Below, piece after piece: positions 26,879 through 35,459 of a stretch of 64,000 bases of DNA. The notes under the pieces were generated by a model, which was not told the origin of the DNA, searched no databases, and was given only the letters and a program-made list of their open reading frames with translations. Positions within the stretch are counted from its first letter, which is position 1. Each line of letters opens with the position of its first letter. Source of the DNA: Streptomyces coeruleorubidus (GTDB lineage: Bacteria; Actinomycetota; Actinomycetes; Streptomycetales; Streptomycetaceae); NCBI RefSeq assembly GCF_028885415.1, contig NZ_CP118527.1:3410001-3474000 (forward strand). Reading direction: 5' to 3'. A program made the translations under genes and the position numbers.

Positions 26879-28483
26879 TCACCTCTCCTTCTGAAGTACG
26901 GACAGGGCGGCGATGAGTTCGGCCTGGGGCTCCGGGTGGACGTCGAGGGCGTCGAGCGGGGCGAGCCGGCGCTCGCGCTCTGCGTGCAGGACCCGGTCGA
27001 CGTGCTCGGTGAGCAGCCGTCCGGCGCGGTCGCGCAACCGCAGCGCGCCGTGGGCGCCGATCCGCTCGGCGAGCCCCTCCCCGGCCGTCCGTCCCCGGCG
27101 GCCGCCCAGCAGGGAGGTGGCGACCAGGGCGGCGACCAGCTCGGGATCGGGCGCGAGGTTCCGGTCGAGCTCGCGCACCTCGTCCTCGGCGTACTCCTCG
27201 AGCTCCCGCCGCCACCGCCGTACGGCGAGACCGATCCGGTGCTCGGCGCTCTCCGCGGCGGGTTCGCGGTCGGCGAGCCCGGGTGCGGCCGCCGCGGGTT
27301 CGCGCCGCCAGGCGTCGTCGATGCGCTCGTCGGCGGCGGTGACGGCGCACAGCAGCAGCGTGCTCAGGCTCTCCACGAGCGCGTCGAGGAGCTCGTCGGC
27401 GGTGCAGTCCAGGGGGAAGGCGCGCCACCGCTTCAGGGCGTCCCCGGCGAGCACCGCCCCGGCCTGCAAACGGCCCCGCACGCGTTTGTGCTCGCTGTCG
27501 TACGCCCCGTCGACGGCGGCGGTGAGCCGCAGCGCGGCCGCGTACTGTGCGGCGGCGGCGCCGGCCAGCTCGGGCATCCGGGACTTGAGGGAGTCGAGGA
27601 CGCCGTGCGCGGTGCGGGCCACGACCTGCTGCCGGGCCGCCGGGTCCTGGACCTGGTGGACCAGCCAGGTGCGCAGCTGGGCCACGGCGCTGGCCGGCAG
27701 CAGCCCGCCGCCCCAGGCCGACTCGGGCAGTTCGGGCACGGTGAACCGCGGCACCTGCCCGAGTCCGGCCTTGGTGAGCAGCGCCCCGTACTGCCGCGAC
27801 ACCTCGGCGACCACCTGGTGGGGCACCCGGTCCAGGACGGTGACGAGGGTGACGTCGTATTCCTTGGCGGTGCGCAGCATGTGCCACGGCACGGCGTCGG
27901 CGTAGCGGGCGGCCGTGGTGACCATGATCCAGATGTCGGCCGCGCAGATGAGCTCGGCGGCCAGGACGCGGTTGTCGGAGACCAGGGAGTCGATGTCGGG
28001 GGCGTCGAGGAGGGCGAGGCCGGGCGGCAGCGTCTCGACGGTCTCGATGCGCAACACGCGCGCGGGGTTCTCGCCCGGGAGCAACAGATCGTCCGTGGGG
28101 TCCTGCTGGGGTACCCACACGCGGGTGAGATCGGGCAGCACCCGCATGCCGCTGAACCAGTGATGGTCCTCCGGATGGCAGACCAGCACGGGTGTCCGTG
28201 TCGTCGGCCGCAGCACCCCGGCCTCACTGACCCGCCGTCCCACGAGGGAGTTCACCAGCGTGGACTTCCCGGCTCCCGTGGAGCCCCCCACGACGGTCAG
28301 AAGTGGCGCTTCGGGGTCTCTCAGCCGGGGCACCAAGTAGTCGTCGAGCTGGGCGAGCAGTTCGTCGCGTCTGGCACGCGCGCGTGGGGCCCCCGCCAGG
28401 GGCAGCGGGAAGCGTGCGGCGGCGACACGGTCGCGCAGGGCGGAGAGTGCGTCGAGCAGCTGAGGCCGTACGTCCAAGGTCAC
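26879..28483 (-). CDS. dynA: Dynamin-like GTPase DynA
   Basis: A 534-aa GTPase. G1 [19 protein letters not shown], the switch region [11 protein letters not shown]3 [14 protein letters not shown] and the G4 region VTVLDRVP are visible. The remaining two-thirds is helical stalk, and no TM helix is obvious. It partners DynB at sporulation septa. The start is uncertain: GTG 28483 gives [18 protein letters not shown], the natural domain beginning. ATG 28525 and the upstream frame to 28633 have no ribosome site. It is the first gene of the dynA-dynB pair. Confidence 0.87.
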   Translation of the reverse strand: MTLDVRPQLLDALSALRDRVAAARFPLPLAGAPRARARRDELLAQLDDYLVPRLRDPEAPLLTVVGGSTGAGKSTLVNSLVGRRVSEAGVLRPTTRTPVLVCHPEDHHWFSGMRVLPDLTRVWVPQQDPTDDLLLPGENPARVLRIETVETLPPGLALLDAPDIDSLVSDNRVLAAELICAADIWIMVTTAARYADAVPWHMLRTAKEYDVTLVTVLDRVPHQVVAEVSRQYGALLTKAGLGQVPRFTVPELPESAWGGGLLPASAVAQLRTWLVHQVQDPAARQQVVARTAHGVLDSLKSRMPELAGAAAAQYAAALRLTAAVDGAYDSEHKRVRGRLQAGAVLAGDALKRWRAFPLDCTADELLDALVESLSTLLLCAVTAADERIDDAWRREPAAAAPGLADREPAAESAEHRIGLAVRRWRRELEEYAEDEVRELDRNLAPDPELVAALVATSLLGGRRGRTAGEGLAERIGAHGALRLRDRAGRLLTEHVDRVLHAERERRLAPLDALDVHPEPQAELIAALSVLQKER

Positions 28484-28806
28484 CACATGCGAAGAATGCC
28501 CAATTTTAGGGGAATTCTGAAGCATATGAGCATGTCTGCGCGCCGACAGGACACAAGGGACGGAAGGGACTACTGGGACACGGGCACACTCCAGGCATAA
28601 CGAGTGCACAACACCCGATGCCTCAGACGCCAAAAGCGGTGCACGATTCGTACCTGCCTGCGATTATCAGGACCGCTTCACCGAACCTCCACATCGAGCC
28701 ATGGAGGCGAAGCAACAGGGACAAGGACGCGGGAGCCCTATCCTTGTCCCCGGCAACGTCACGGATCGGCCCACACCAGGGCACCACGACAGAGGCCACC
28801 ACACCG
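28484..28806. other. Intergenic region between dynA and the tRNA-Arg gene
   Basis: About 320 bp with no supported gene. Short plus-strand frames here read through the tRNA and have no family similarity. It should hold promoters for dynA (leftward) and the tRNA (rightward), which I could not place. Confidence 0.4.
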
Positions 28807-28879
28807 GCCCCCGTAGCTCAGTGGATAGAGCAGGCGCCTTCTAAGCGCTTGGCCGCAGGTTCGAGTCCTGCCGGGGGCG
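28807..28879 (+). tRNA. tRNA-Arg (anticodon TCT)
   Basis: A complete 73-nt cloverleaf. Acceptor arms GCCCCCG/CGGGGGC, D stem GCTC/GAGC, anticodon stem-loop GGCGC-CTTCTAA-GCGCT with anticodon TCT, and T stem GCAGG-TTCGAGT-CCTGC with discriminator G. CCA follows directly in the DNA (28880-28882). It is the integration site of the adjacent AICE. The 3' part from the anticodon loop onward is the element-supplied copy, repeated at 39154-39196. Confidence 0.97.
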
Positions 28880-28880
28880 C
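28838..28880 (+). repeat. attL core (43 bp)
   Basis: Identical to 39154-39196. It starts at CTTCTAA, the tRNA anticodon loop, and runs through the T arm and acceptor end to GGGGGCGC. The neighbours differ on both sides (C before, C after; in attR T before, A after). Confidence 0.93.
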
Positions 28881-28896
28881 CACCTCCTACCAGCCA

Positions 28897-28932
28897 AAAC
28901 GCCCCAGAGGGGATCTCCCCTCCAGGGCGTTT
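28897..28932. terminator. Bidirectional terminator between tRNA-Arg and int
   Basis: Hairpin with outer stem AAACGCCC/GGGCGTTT (28897-28904 and 28925-28932) and inner stem AGGGGA/TCCCCT around TC. It can end tRNA transcription from the left and int transcription from the right. Confidence 0.8.
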
Positions 28933-28940
28933 CGTGTCTC

Positions 28941-28963
28941 TGACGGCAACGCTGACGGCAACG
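28941..28963 (+). repeat. Possible integrase arm-type sites near attL
   Basis: Two tandem copies of TGACGGCAACG (28941-28951 and 28953-28963, 12-bp period) just beyond the int stop. Matching copies lie inside attR at 39048-39070. Position and repetition suggest Int/Xis binding; function is inferred. Confidence 0.5.
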
Positions 28964-28969
28964 ACCCCG

Positions 28970-30193
28970 TCACTCGTCGGACAGCAGGTCTCCCAGCTTG
29001 TCCAGAGCAGCCCGCTTCTCCGTCATGTCGGCGTGCGCGTAGATGTTCATCGTCACGTCCAGGGCGCTATGCCCGACGATGTCCCGGACGATGTGCGGCG
29101 GGATCCCGAGGCCCAGCAGCAGGGTCACGCAGGTGTGGCGGAGGTCATGGAAGCGGACGTCCAGGCCGAGCCGCTCGCGGATCGGGTAGAAGTGCCGGTT
29201 CAGGTTCCGGGGCTCGATCGGAGTCCCCCGCCGGGTGGTGAAGACCAGGCCGGTTTCCTGCCACTGCTCCCCTGCGGCTTCGCGCTCTTCCGCCTGGCGC
29301 TCACGGTGCCGGCGGAGTGCGTCGACACACACGGCCGGGAGCGGTACGGGTCGCTCCGAGCGGCGCGTCTTGGGCGCGGTGAGCGTCAGCTCTCCGTTGA
29401 CCCGCTGCAGGGCCGTACGGATCTCCAGCGATCCCCCGTCCAGGTCAACGTCCGACCAGTGGAGCCCGAGCAGTTCACCACGCCGGAGCCCCAGGTACAG
29501 CGCGAGCACGTACGCCGCACTCAGCCGATCGTCACGCACGTCCTCCAGGAGCTTCTTCCCCTCGGCGACGGATAGACCGCGGCCGACCCGGTACCGAGGA
29601 GTCTGGACCTGCACGAGCTTGGCAACGTTGCGCTGCACCAACTCCTCACGGACCGCGTGCTGGAGCGCGTTCCGCAGCACCGCATGCAGGTACTGGACCA
29701 TGCGCGGCGACAGCCGACGCTCGCAGCACCGCTTAGGAGTGGCGGCACAGCAGCGACGCGCACCCGCCGGGCGAGCGGCATCACGTCCTTGAGCACAGCA
29801 CTGGCACGCCTGCCGAGCCCAGTCGAGGAAGAGGCGCACGTCTTTGACTGAGAGCCGGGCGAGCTTCTTCTTTCCAAGTCGGGGCACGATGTACGCGTTG
29901 ACGCACTTGCTGTAGCTGTAGACCGTCGAGGGCCGCACCTTGTGGCTCACGACGTGCTCAAGCCAGTACGGGAGATAGGTACCGAGACTCTCGGTCGTGT
30001 CGGCCGCAGGAATGCCCTGGTCGCTCTTGGAGAGCAGCTCGGTGAGCTTCTTCCGAGCCTCCTCCCAGGTGTGGCCGTAGACCCGTCGGCGCTTGTAGGT
30101 GCCGTCCGGCATCAGGACGTAGCCAGCTCCCTCGTACCGGCCGTCCTTGCGGCGGTAGATGGTGCCCTCACCGTTGGGGTTGCGCTTGGCCAT
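28970..30193 (-). CDS. int: AICE tyrosine integrase
   Basis: A 407-aa site-specific tyrosine recombinase that integrates and excises the element at tRNA-Arg. The N-terminal arm-binding domain is MAKRNPNGEGTIYRRKDGRYEG, followed by a SAM-like core-binding domain. The catalytic domain has Arg in YLGLRRGELLGLHW, His-x-x-Arg in FHDLRHTCVTLLL, the second His in IVGHSALDV and nucleophile Tyr in MNIYAHADM. A Cys-rich insert (CQCC...CC...CC, about residues 140-165) in the core-binding domain looks like a metal site. Its ATG shares one base with the xis stop. Confidence 0.95.
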   Translation of the reverse strand: MAKRNPNGEGTIYRRKDGRYEGAGYVLMPDGTYKRRRVYGHTWEEARKKLTELLSKSDQGIPAADTTESLGTYLPYWLEHVVSHKVRPSTVYSYSKCVNAYIVPRLGKKKLARLSVKDVRLFLDWARQACQCCAQGRDAARPAGARRCCAATPKRCCERRLSPRMVQYLHAVLRNALQHAVREELVQRNVAKLVQVQTPRYRVGRGLSVAEGKKLLEDVRDDRLSAAYVLALYLGLRRGELLGLHWSDVDLDGGSLEIRTALQRVNGELTLTAPKTRRSERPVPLPAVCVDALRRHRERQAEEREAAGEQWQETGLVFTTRRGTPIEPRNLNRHFYPIRERLGLDVRFHDLRHTCVTLLLGLGIPPHIVRDIVGHSALDVTMNIYAHADMTEKRAALDKLGDLLSDE

Positions 30194-30381
30194 CAGGCAG
30201 CCTCCTCGATCTCACGGGTTATGAAGTCGCGCAGGGCATCAGCCGGAATGCGGCGGGAACGGCCGACCGTGATGGAGACCAGACGGCGGGAGCGGATCAG
30301 GTCGTAGACGGTGGAACGGCCGAGCCTGAGCCGCGCCATGACTTCGGGCACGGTCAGCAGTTCGGGAGTGGCAGTGGTCAT
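30193..30381 (-). CDS. xis: Excisionase (Xis), MerR-like helix-turn-helix
   Basis: A 62-aa DNA-binding protein. LLTVPEVMARLRLGRSTVYDLI is the winged-helix recognition part and VGRSRRIPADALRDFI is typical of excisionase/MerR-like domains. It directs Int to excise the element. ATG 30381 overlaps the repSA stop (ATGA) and its own stop overlaps the int start, so repSA-xis-int are coupled. Confidence 0.93.
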   Translation of the reverse strand: MTTATPELLTVPEVMARLRLGRSTVYDLIRSRRLVSITVGRSRRIPADALRDFITREIEEAA

Positions 30382-31754
30382 GCTGCGGCTCCTTCCTGGG
30401 CGAGTTGGTCGCGTAGTGCTTCGCGGGCGGTTTCGCGGTTGAGTTGGATGTCGCGGGCGATCGTGGCGGCGAGGGCTGATTCGCCGGGAGTGTGGCCGTG
30501 TCCGGCGTACTGCCAGTCGGCCAGGACCAGGACGGTGTCCGGCTCGCGGTCGTCCAGGCCGAGGGCGGCGTGTTCCTGGGCGGCGCGGTAGTCGGCGCGG
30601 GCCTGGCGGAGGGCGCCGAGGGTGGTGGAGTAGCGGCGGGACTTGGAGGAGAAGTGGCCGCGGAAGCCGAGCATGTGAGCCCAGGCCCACAGGAGCCGGT
30701 CGGGGTAGAGCGGGTCGAGCTGCTTGCATGCCTCGATGAGGTGGCGGGTGTGGTCGGGGACCTGGTGGCGGTCGAGTTCGGCGAGTTCGCCGATGCGGCG
30801 GTCCAGGGTGCCGGTGTTCTCGGCGGCCTTGGTGGCGTACTTGGCGACGTAGGAGGCGACGGCCTGTTCGGTGATTGCGGAGCCGTCACCGAAGGCCTTC
30901 ACGGGCCTCACGTCGAGCTGGGTGCCCCAGCGGAAGGTGCGGGCGGGCTGGTCTTCGGCGGCGGGGACGGAGACGGAGGTGTAGGAGTGTGCGGCAGCTG
31001 CACGGATGGAGTCGGACAGGAGGTCGACCGTGGCCCAGGACGGCGGTGGGGTGTCGGGTCCGTCGGGGCCGTCGATGCGGATCACGGCGTGGAAGTGCAC
31101 GGCGCCGCGTTTCTGGAACTCGGCGACCTTGCCGTAGGAGAGGCGGGCGCACTCCTTCAGCTCGCGTTGGGTGATGCCGGCGCGGGCGGCGATCTCGCGG
31201 CGGAGCCGATTGGTGAAGCGCTGCCAGAGCTGCCCGGCGTGGTTGTTGAACAGCACAGCCCCCGCGTAGTCGTAGGTGGCCAGGTCGAGGGCGGTGCCGA
31301 GTTCCGGGGCGTCTGGGGCGTGGTGGGTGCCGCAGCGGCAGGCACCCCGGTCGGGCCTGTTGTGGACCGGGCCGAAGGAGGGGGCGGTGAGGGTGGCGAA
31401 GACGCGGGGGTGGTCGCGGACGGTGGTGGGGATGTCGCGGCGGTCGTCTCCGGCGAGCCCTGCGCGGATGAGGTGGTAAGTGTCCCCGGCGTAGGTCCAG
31501 GCGCAGGACGGGCAGCGGGAGGCGCGGCGGTTGCCGCAGGCCACGCGGAGGCGCCCGCCCGGCTCGTTCTCGGTGGAGTAGTGGTGCAGGATCTCGCCGG
31601 TCGTCTTGTCCTTCTGGATCGTCCAGCCGGTGAGGTGGATGGGGTCGGAGCAGCCGCCGGTGCGACGGATCTGGTCTTCCCAGCGGCTGTAGTCGGATGC
31701 CGAGGCCACCCTCAGCAGGTCGCCGAGGGTGGTCGGGTCGAGCAGGTCAGACAC
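30378..31754 (-). CDS. repSA: RepSA-type replication initiator
   Basis: A 458-aa rolling-circle initiator of the pSAM2 type. A zinc-binding segment (CGNRRASRCPSCAWTYAGD) is near the N terminus and CRCGTHH follows. The HUH metal motif is RGAVHFHAVIRID, and a likely nicking Tyr lies in the Y-x-x-K-Y context VASYVAKYATKAAE. It nicks the double-strand origin so the excised element replicates. GTG 31754 has GGAGGG 6 nt upstream; the longer frame to 31856 is not supported. It overlaps the zinc-ribbon gene by 8 bp. Confidence 0.92.
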   Translation of the reverse strand: MSDLLDPTTLGDLLRVASASDYSRWEDQIRRTGGCSDPIHLTGWTIQKDKTTGEILHHYSTENEPGGRLRVACGNRRASRCPSCAWTYAGDTYHLIRAGLAGDDRRDIPTTVRDHPRVFATLTAPSFGPVHNRPDRGACRCGTHHAPDAPELGTALDLATYDYAGAVLFNNHAGQLWQRFTNRLRREIAARAGITQRELKECARLSYGKVAEFQKRGAVHFHAVIRIDGPDGPDTPPPSWATVDLLSDSIRAAAAHSYTSVSVPAAEDQPARTFRWGTQLDVRPVKAFGDGSAITEQAVASYVAKYATKAAENTGTLDRRIGELAELDRHQVPDHTRHLIEACKQLDPLYPDRLLWAWAHMLGFRGHFSSKSRRYSTTLGALRQARADYRAAQEHAALGLDDREPDTVLVLADWQYAGHGHTPGESALAATIARDIQLNRETAREALRDQLAQEGAAA

Positions 31755-31935
31755 GCGCACCCTCCGGGACACGGCGGGCGGGGACGGTGCCCAGGCCGTT
31801 GCAGGCCGGGCAGTCGGCCGTGATGGTGCGCAGGTGGCCGTGACGGTCGCGGCCACCGGTGGTGATGGCGGCGGAGGCGAAGCCGTCGCAGTTCGGGCAG
31901 ATGCGAGGCGTCGGCGTGGTGGTGCGGTGCGTCAT
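31747..31935 (-). CDS. Small zinc-ribbon protein of the AICE
   Basis: A 62-aa protein with two CxxC pairs (CPNCDGFASAA... and CPACNGLGTVP) like half of a DnaJ zinc finger. Small proteins like this commonly precede repSA in pSAM2-type elements; their role is unknown. ATG 31935 is preceded by AAGGA. The end overlaps the repSA start, implying coupling. Confidence 0.8.
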   Translation of the reverse strand: MTHRTTTPTPRICPNCDGFASAAITTGGRDRHGHLRTITADCPACNGLGTVPARRVPEGARV

Positions 31936-32024
31936 GCTGGGGGTTCCTTCCGGTTCAGTGGATCGGACAGGGACGGCGCCCGGGCGGCGGATGCTTGGCG
32001 GTATCGGAGCCGCCCGGGGGCCGG

Positions 32025-32348
32025 TCAGCGTCGCTTCGTCTCCGAGGCGAGCAGGGAGCGCAGGACGACGGCGCAGACGGCGACCGAGGCGCCGGTGATG
32101 GCGACCGCCAGGAGCATGGAGACCAGGACGGCGCCGACGACCAGGACCACGGCAGTACCGCCGCCGACGAGGGCGAGGGCGGTACCGGGGGTGAGCTGGA
32201 CCGTGGGCCGGGACGGTGCGGGGGCCGGGGCCACCGAAGGGTGCGGCGGAGTCTGGACGGCCGGGACGATGGTGGTCGGCTCGACCACGGCAGGCGGGCT
32301 GACCTGGCCGGTCGGCGTGGGCATGGTCGGGATCTTCGGACGGAACAT
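32025..32348 (-). CDS. SpdD-like membrane spread protein
   Basis: A 107-aa protein. The Pro/Thr-rich N-terminal half is followed by one long or two short hydrophobic helices (ALALVGGGTAVVLVVGAVLV and LLAVAITGASVAVCAVVL) and a basic tail (ETKRR). Small membrane Spd proteins help intramycelial spread of Streptomyces plasmids and AICEs. ATG 32348 has GGGAG 8 nt upstream. Assignment is by layout and position. Confidence 0.7.
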   Translation of the reverse strand: MFRPKIPTMPTPTGQVSPPAVVEPTTIVPAVQTPPHPSVAPAPAPSRPTVQLTPGTALALVGGGTAVVLVVGAVLVSMLLAVAITGASVAVCAVVLRSLLASETKRR

Positions 32349-32371
32349 CGGTGAACTCCCTTCGGGGGTGG

Positions 32372-32527
32372 TTACTTGACGACGGTGTCGATGGCGGGGG
32401 CGAGGACGCTGTCGGCGAGGAGGAAGCCGCCGAGCAGCAGGACGGCGATGAGCCAGGCGGGCGGGCGGATGAGCTTGACGCCGAGGTAGCCGACGACGAG
32501 CAGGGCGAGCCAGAGCGGTACTTCCAT
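32372..32527 (-). CDS. 51-aa AICE membrane protein
   Basis: A short gene beginning MEVPLWLALLVVGYLGVKLI and ending DTVVK before TAA. It has two hydrophobic segments (LWLALLVVGYLGV; AWLIAVLLLGGFLLADS) joined by a short RPP turn. A strong AGGAGG lies 8 nt upstream and overlaps the stop of the preceding gene, so it is translated in the operon. It is probably part of the spread/transfer membrane complex. Confidence 0.8.
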   Translation of the reverse strand: MEVPLWLALLVVGYLGVKLIRPPAWLIAVLLLGGFLLADSVLAPAIDTVVK

Positions 32528-32539
32528 GGCGGTGGCCTC

Positions 32540-32731
32540 CTAGCGGACGCGGCAGCGGTGGGTGCGGGCGGCGAGCTGGGCGGCGGACTGGCTGCCGTAG
32601 TCGGAGGACCAGCCGCACCGGTCGGCGGTGCACACGGCGGCGTACTTGGTCTGGCCGTGGCGGTCGCGGTGGGTGCCGATCTGCACGGGGCCGATCCGCA
32701 TCACGGAGTGGAAGTGGTCGCGGGCGGGCAT
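32540..32731 (-). CDS. Small AICE transfer-associated protein
   Basis: A 63-aa basic protein (MPARDHFHSVMRIGPVQIGT...) with two Cys (AVCTADRCGW). Its appearance and place match the small 'mobile element transfer protein' found between spd genes and traB in many Streptomyces AICEs. GAGGAG precedes ATG 32731 by about 9 nt. Biochemical role unknown. Confidence 0.75.
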   Translation of the reverse strand: MPARDHFHSVMRIGPVQIGTHRDRHGQTKYAAVCTADRCGWSSDYGSQSAAQLAARTHRCRVR

Positions 32732-32732
32732 G

Positions 32733-32927
32733 TCAGTCGGTCTCCTCTCGGGTCAGGGCCGGGTCGGGGAAGGCGGCGCGGATACCGGCGGCGGTGGCCG
32801 GGTCGGCGGTGCGGCGGGCGGCTTCCTCGGCGAGCAGGTGGGCGAGGAGGGGCCGGTTCGTGGCGGCCATCTCGCGGGCGGCGTCGAGGTGGTCGGCGGC
32901 GGTCAGGTCGGCCGGGTCACTGGTCAT
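32733..32927 (-). CDS. Small hypothetical AICE protein
   Basis: A 64-aa Ala/Asp/Glu-rich helical protein (MTSDPADLTAADHLDAAREM...). It has GGGAG 8 nt before ATG 32927 and sits 1 bp before the next gene in the same operon. No domain recognised; present by context in the AICE transfer operon. Confidence 0.7.
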   Translation of the reverse strand: MTSDPADLTAADHLDAAREMAATNRPLLAHLLAEEAARRTADPATAAGIRAAFPDPALTREETD

Positions 32928-32946
32928 GGCGTGTCTCCCGTCGGTG

Positions 32947-33636
32947 TCAGGCGAGGTGGGCGGCGATGGCGTCGGCGAGCTGGGGCGGGACGCCGAGGCG
33001 GGCGCGCAGGGTGTCGGGGTCGATCGGCGTACCGGTGCGGGCGTGGTGGTCGTCGGCGACCTTGCGGGCGTGGTCGACCAGCGCGGCCGGGACCGGCACA
33101 GCCGGAGCAGCGGCGACCGGGGCAGGCTCGGCAGGGGCGGGCTCGGCAGCCGGAAGGGCCGGGGTGTCGTCGACCGCCGGAAGCGGCTCAGGCTCGGGCT
33201 CCGGTTCGGTGACCAGTTGGGAGTCCGGTTCGGTGGCCGGGGCCGTGGGTGCCGGCGGTTCCGGCTCCCGGTCGGTGGCGGAGTGGGCGAGGAGGGTGCC
33301 GCCCATGAAGGCCAGGGCGGGCCAGGCGGCGACGAGGATGCGCAGCCAGGCCGGGACGTGGTCGAGGTCGAGGAGTCCGGCGGTGGCGACGTTGGCGCCG
33401 AGCGAGGCGACCAGGGCGATCACGAACCAGCACCAGGCCAGCCGGGACGGACCGTCCGAGCGGAGCCGTCGCCAGGCAGCGACCAGGAGCAGGTCCACGC
33501 TGATCGGGTAGGCCCAGGCTTTCCAGCCGTCTTGTCCGGCAGCGGCGGCCAGGTCGTGGAGGTGGGCGAAGGACAGCGCCCCGGCGATGACGGCCTGGAC
33601 CAGGACGGCGTCGACGCGGAGAGCGGGGCGGGCCAT
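32947..33636 (-). CDS. DUF2637 membrane protein, spread-protein-like
   Basis: A 229-aa protein. The N-terminal half has four hydrophobic helices (AVLVQAVIAGALSFAHLHDL; AWAYPISVDLLLVAAW; WCWFVIALVASLGANVA; ILVAAWPALAFMGGTLLA), typical of DUF2637. The cytoplasmic tail is Pro/Glu-rich and ends in a small helical domain (ALVDHARKVADDHHARTG...). It is likely an intramycelial spread factor acting with TraB at the membrane. ATG 33636 is chosen over GTG 33639 because AAGGAG spacing fits better. Confidence 0.85.
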   Translation of the reverse strand: MARPALRVDAVLVQAVIAGALSFAHLHDLAAAAGQDGWKAWAYPISVDLLLVAAWRRLRSDGPSRLAWCWFVIALVASLGANVATAGLLDLDHVPAWLRILVAAWPALAFMGGTLLAHSATDREPEPPAPTAPATEPDSQLVTEPEPEPEPLPAVDDTPALPAAEPAPAEPAPVAAAPAVPVPAALVDHARKVADDHHARTGTPIDPDTLRARLGVPPQLADAIAAHLA

Positions 33637-33719
33637 CACGGCTCCTTCCTGTGATGTGGCATGGCGGGGGTAGGGACCTGGCGCGAAGCGGTCACGCCAA
33701 CCGGTGGAACAGGGGAAGG

Positions 33720-35075
33720 TCAGGCGGTGGCGGGGGCTGTTTTGGACAGCGGCACCCGGGCCGAGGGCAGCACGGCGACGGCGGGCCGGTAGGCGGCCAG
33801 GGCGGGGACGTCGGGGGTGCGGTCGGCGTACTTGTTGCAGAGGTTCACGGCCTGGCGCAGCGAGGTGTGCGGGGCGCGGATGCGGTGCCAGCCACCGGTG
33901 GAGTCACCGGCAATCGCCAGCCCGCGTGTCTCGGCGGGGATCTGGATGGCGGCCAGGACGGCGTCCGGGGAGATGTCGCCGAAGGCCATATTGGCGGAGG
34001 TTTCGTCGTTGACACGGTGGGCGGTGCGGCCGGTGAGCTGGGCGCGGAGCATGGTGATGCCCTTGCCGAGTTCGGAGCCGAAGCGCTGCCCGCAGATCTC
34101 CAGGTAGATGCCGGCCGCGCGGCCGAGCTGGGCGAGACGGACCAGGGCGGTGATGATCCGGTCCCGGCGCTTCTCCTCCTCCTTGCTTGCGAACAGGGCG
34201 AGTTCGGCGACCTCGTCGACCAGGACTACGACCGGGACGGGGCGGATGTCGTCGGGCAGGTCCCAGATGTCGGCGGCGATCTCCGCATCCGGCACGGCGA
34301 CACTGATGCGCTGCTCAGCCCGGATCAGCTGGTAGACCTCCTCCATGTGGGACACCAGGGCTTCGAGCAGTTCCAGGGCGGTGTCGGGGTTGTCGGCCAG
34401 GGCGGAGAAGCGGCGGGCCAGCGGGAACAGCTCGACGCCTTGCTTGCAGTCGATGCCGACCAGGGCGACGTGCTGCACGGCGAGCCCGGCGACCAGGTTG
34501 CGCTGGTAGACGGACTTGCCGGACTCCGTCGCGCCCAGGGTCAGCCCGTGTGGGACGGCGCGGTAGTCGCGGTAGTGCACCGAGCCGTCCTCCCGCAACG
34601 CGACCGGCACCCGCATCGGAGCAGGATCGACCTTCGCGGGCATCTGGACCTGCTTGAGCACGTCATAGCCGGTCATCCGCACCTCAACAACGCCGGAACG
34701 GAGCTCGCGGGAGGTTACGCCGTACATGCCGAAGGAGTGGCGTAGCCGGTCCGTGGCGGCTGTCACGTCGAAGACGTCCTGTCCCGGTCGGAGCTTCAAC
34801 CGGAGGACCAGGCCGGTCCTGGTGGGCCGCAGCCGCAGGATGCGCGGCACACGGGACTCCGGCACGGGCCGGTTGGTCATCCGGGCCAGAGCCAGCCGCC
34901 AGCGCGAGGGCGGGACCGTCAGCCCGCAGGCGTCCATGACCGAGGCGTAGCGGGCCAGGACCCGCAGGGTCGCGAGGATAACGCCGAAGGTCAGCCAGTA
35001 CCAGGCGGGGCGCCGCCACCGCAGGAGACCCGCAGCGGCGACGACCACAACCACAGCGACCATGAACCAGGTCAT
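33720..35075 (-). CDS. traB: TraB/FtsK-SpoIIIE-type DNA translocase
   Basis: A 451-aa conjugative ATPase. Two N-terminal TM segments (MVAVVVVVAAAGLL; WLTFGVILATLRVLA) precede the motor domain. Walker A is LTLGATESGKSVYQ and Walker B is VPVVVLVDEVAELALFA. The C terminus carries the conserved ADRTPDVPALAAYRP stretch and a short tail that would hold the DNA-recognition helix. Such single proteins pump double-stranded DNA between Streptomyces hyphae. ATG 35075 follows GAGGCGG; the start at 35180 lies inside the upstream gene. Confidence 0.93.
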   Translation of the reverse strand: MTWFMVAVVVVVAAAGLLRWRRPAWYWLTFGVILATLRVLARYASVMDACGLTVPPSRWRLALARMTNRPVPESRVPRILRLRPTRTGLVLRLKLRPGQDVFDVTAATDRLRHSFGMYGVTSRELRSGVVEVRMTGYDVLKQVQMPAKVDPAPMRVPVALREDGSVHYRDYRAVPHGLTLGATESGKSVYQRNLVAGLAVQHVALVGIDCKQGVELFPLARRFSALADNPDTALELLEALVSHMEEVYQLIRAEQRISVAVPDAEIAADIWDLPDDIRPVPVVVLVDEVAELALFASKEEEKRRDRIITALVRLAQLGRAAGIYLEICGQRFGSELGKGITMLRAQLTGRTAHRVNDETSANMAFGDISPDAVLAAIQIPAETRGLAIAGDSTGGWHRIRAPHTSLRQAVNLCNKYADRTPDVPALAAYRPAVAVLPSARVPLSKTAPATA

Positions 35076-35077
35076 GA

Positions 35078-35431
35078 TCAGGCCGCCTCGGATGCCGAAC
35101 CGGTGGCGGCCAGCGAGGTGACGGCTACCGCGCGGAAGGCGATGCCGTGGCGCTTCTGGCCGTTGAACTCGTTCTCCCACGGCCGGGCGATCAGGCCCGT
35201 CAGGGCGACCGGGGTGCCCATGGCCAGGTCGCTGGAGATACCGGGCTCCGGGACGGTGATGGACAGGATCTCGACTTCGTCGTTGGCCGCGAACATCACG
35301 TCGACGGTCATCAGCTTGACACCGTCGGCGTCGATAGCGATCTCACCGGTACGGCGATCACGGACCTTGGGCTGCGGGGCCTTGGCGACCATCACGGTCG
35401 CGCCGGACGTCTCAACGGGAATCTGACGCAT
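35078..35431 (-). CDS. Conserved AICE protein, possible OB-fold
   Basis: A 117-aa soluble protein (MRQIPVETSGATVMVAKAPQ...). The pattern of beta strands and the segment TGLIARPWENEFNGQKRHGI AFRAVAV resembles a single OB fold of the SSB type, which I infer only from pattern. It is the first gene of the minus-strand transfer operon, AGGAG precedes ATG 35431, and its stop is 2 bp before traB. If it binds ssDNA it could protect transfer or replication intermediates. Confidence 0.78.
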   Translation of the reverse strand: MRQIPVETSGATVMVAKAPQPKVRDRRTGEIAIDADGVKLMTVDVMFAANDEVEILSITVPEPGISSDLAMGTPVALTGLIARPWENEFNGQKRHGIAFRAVAVTSLAATGSASEAA

Positions 35432-35459
35432 GAGTGCGCTCCTAGCTGTCATCGAACTT

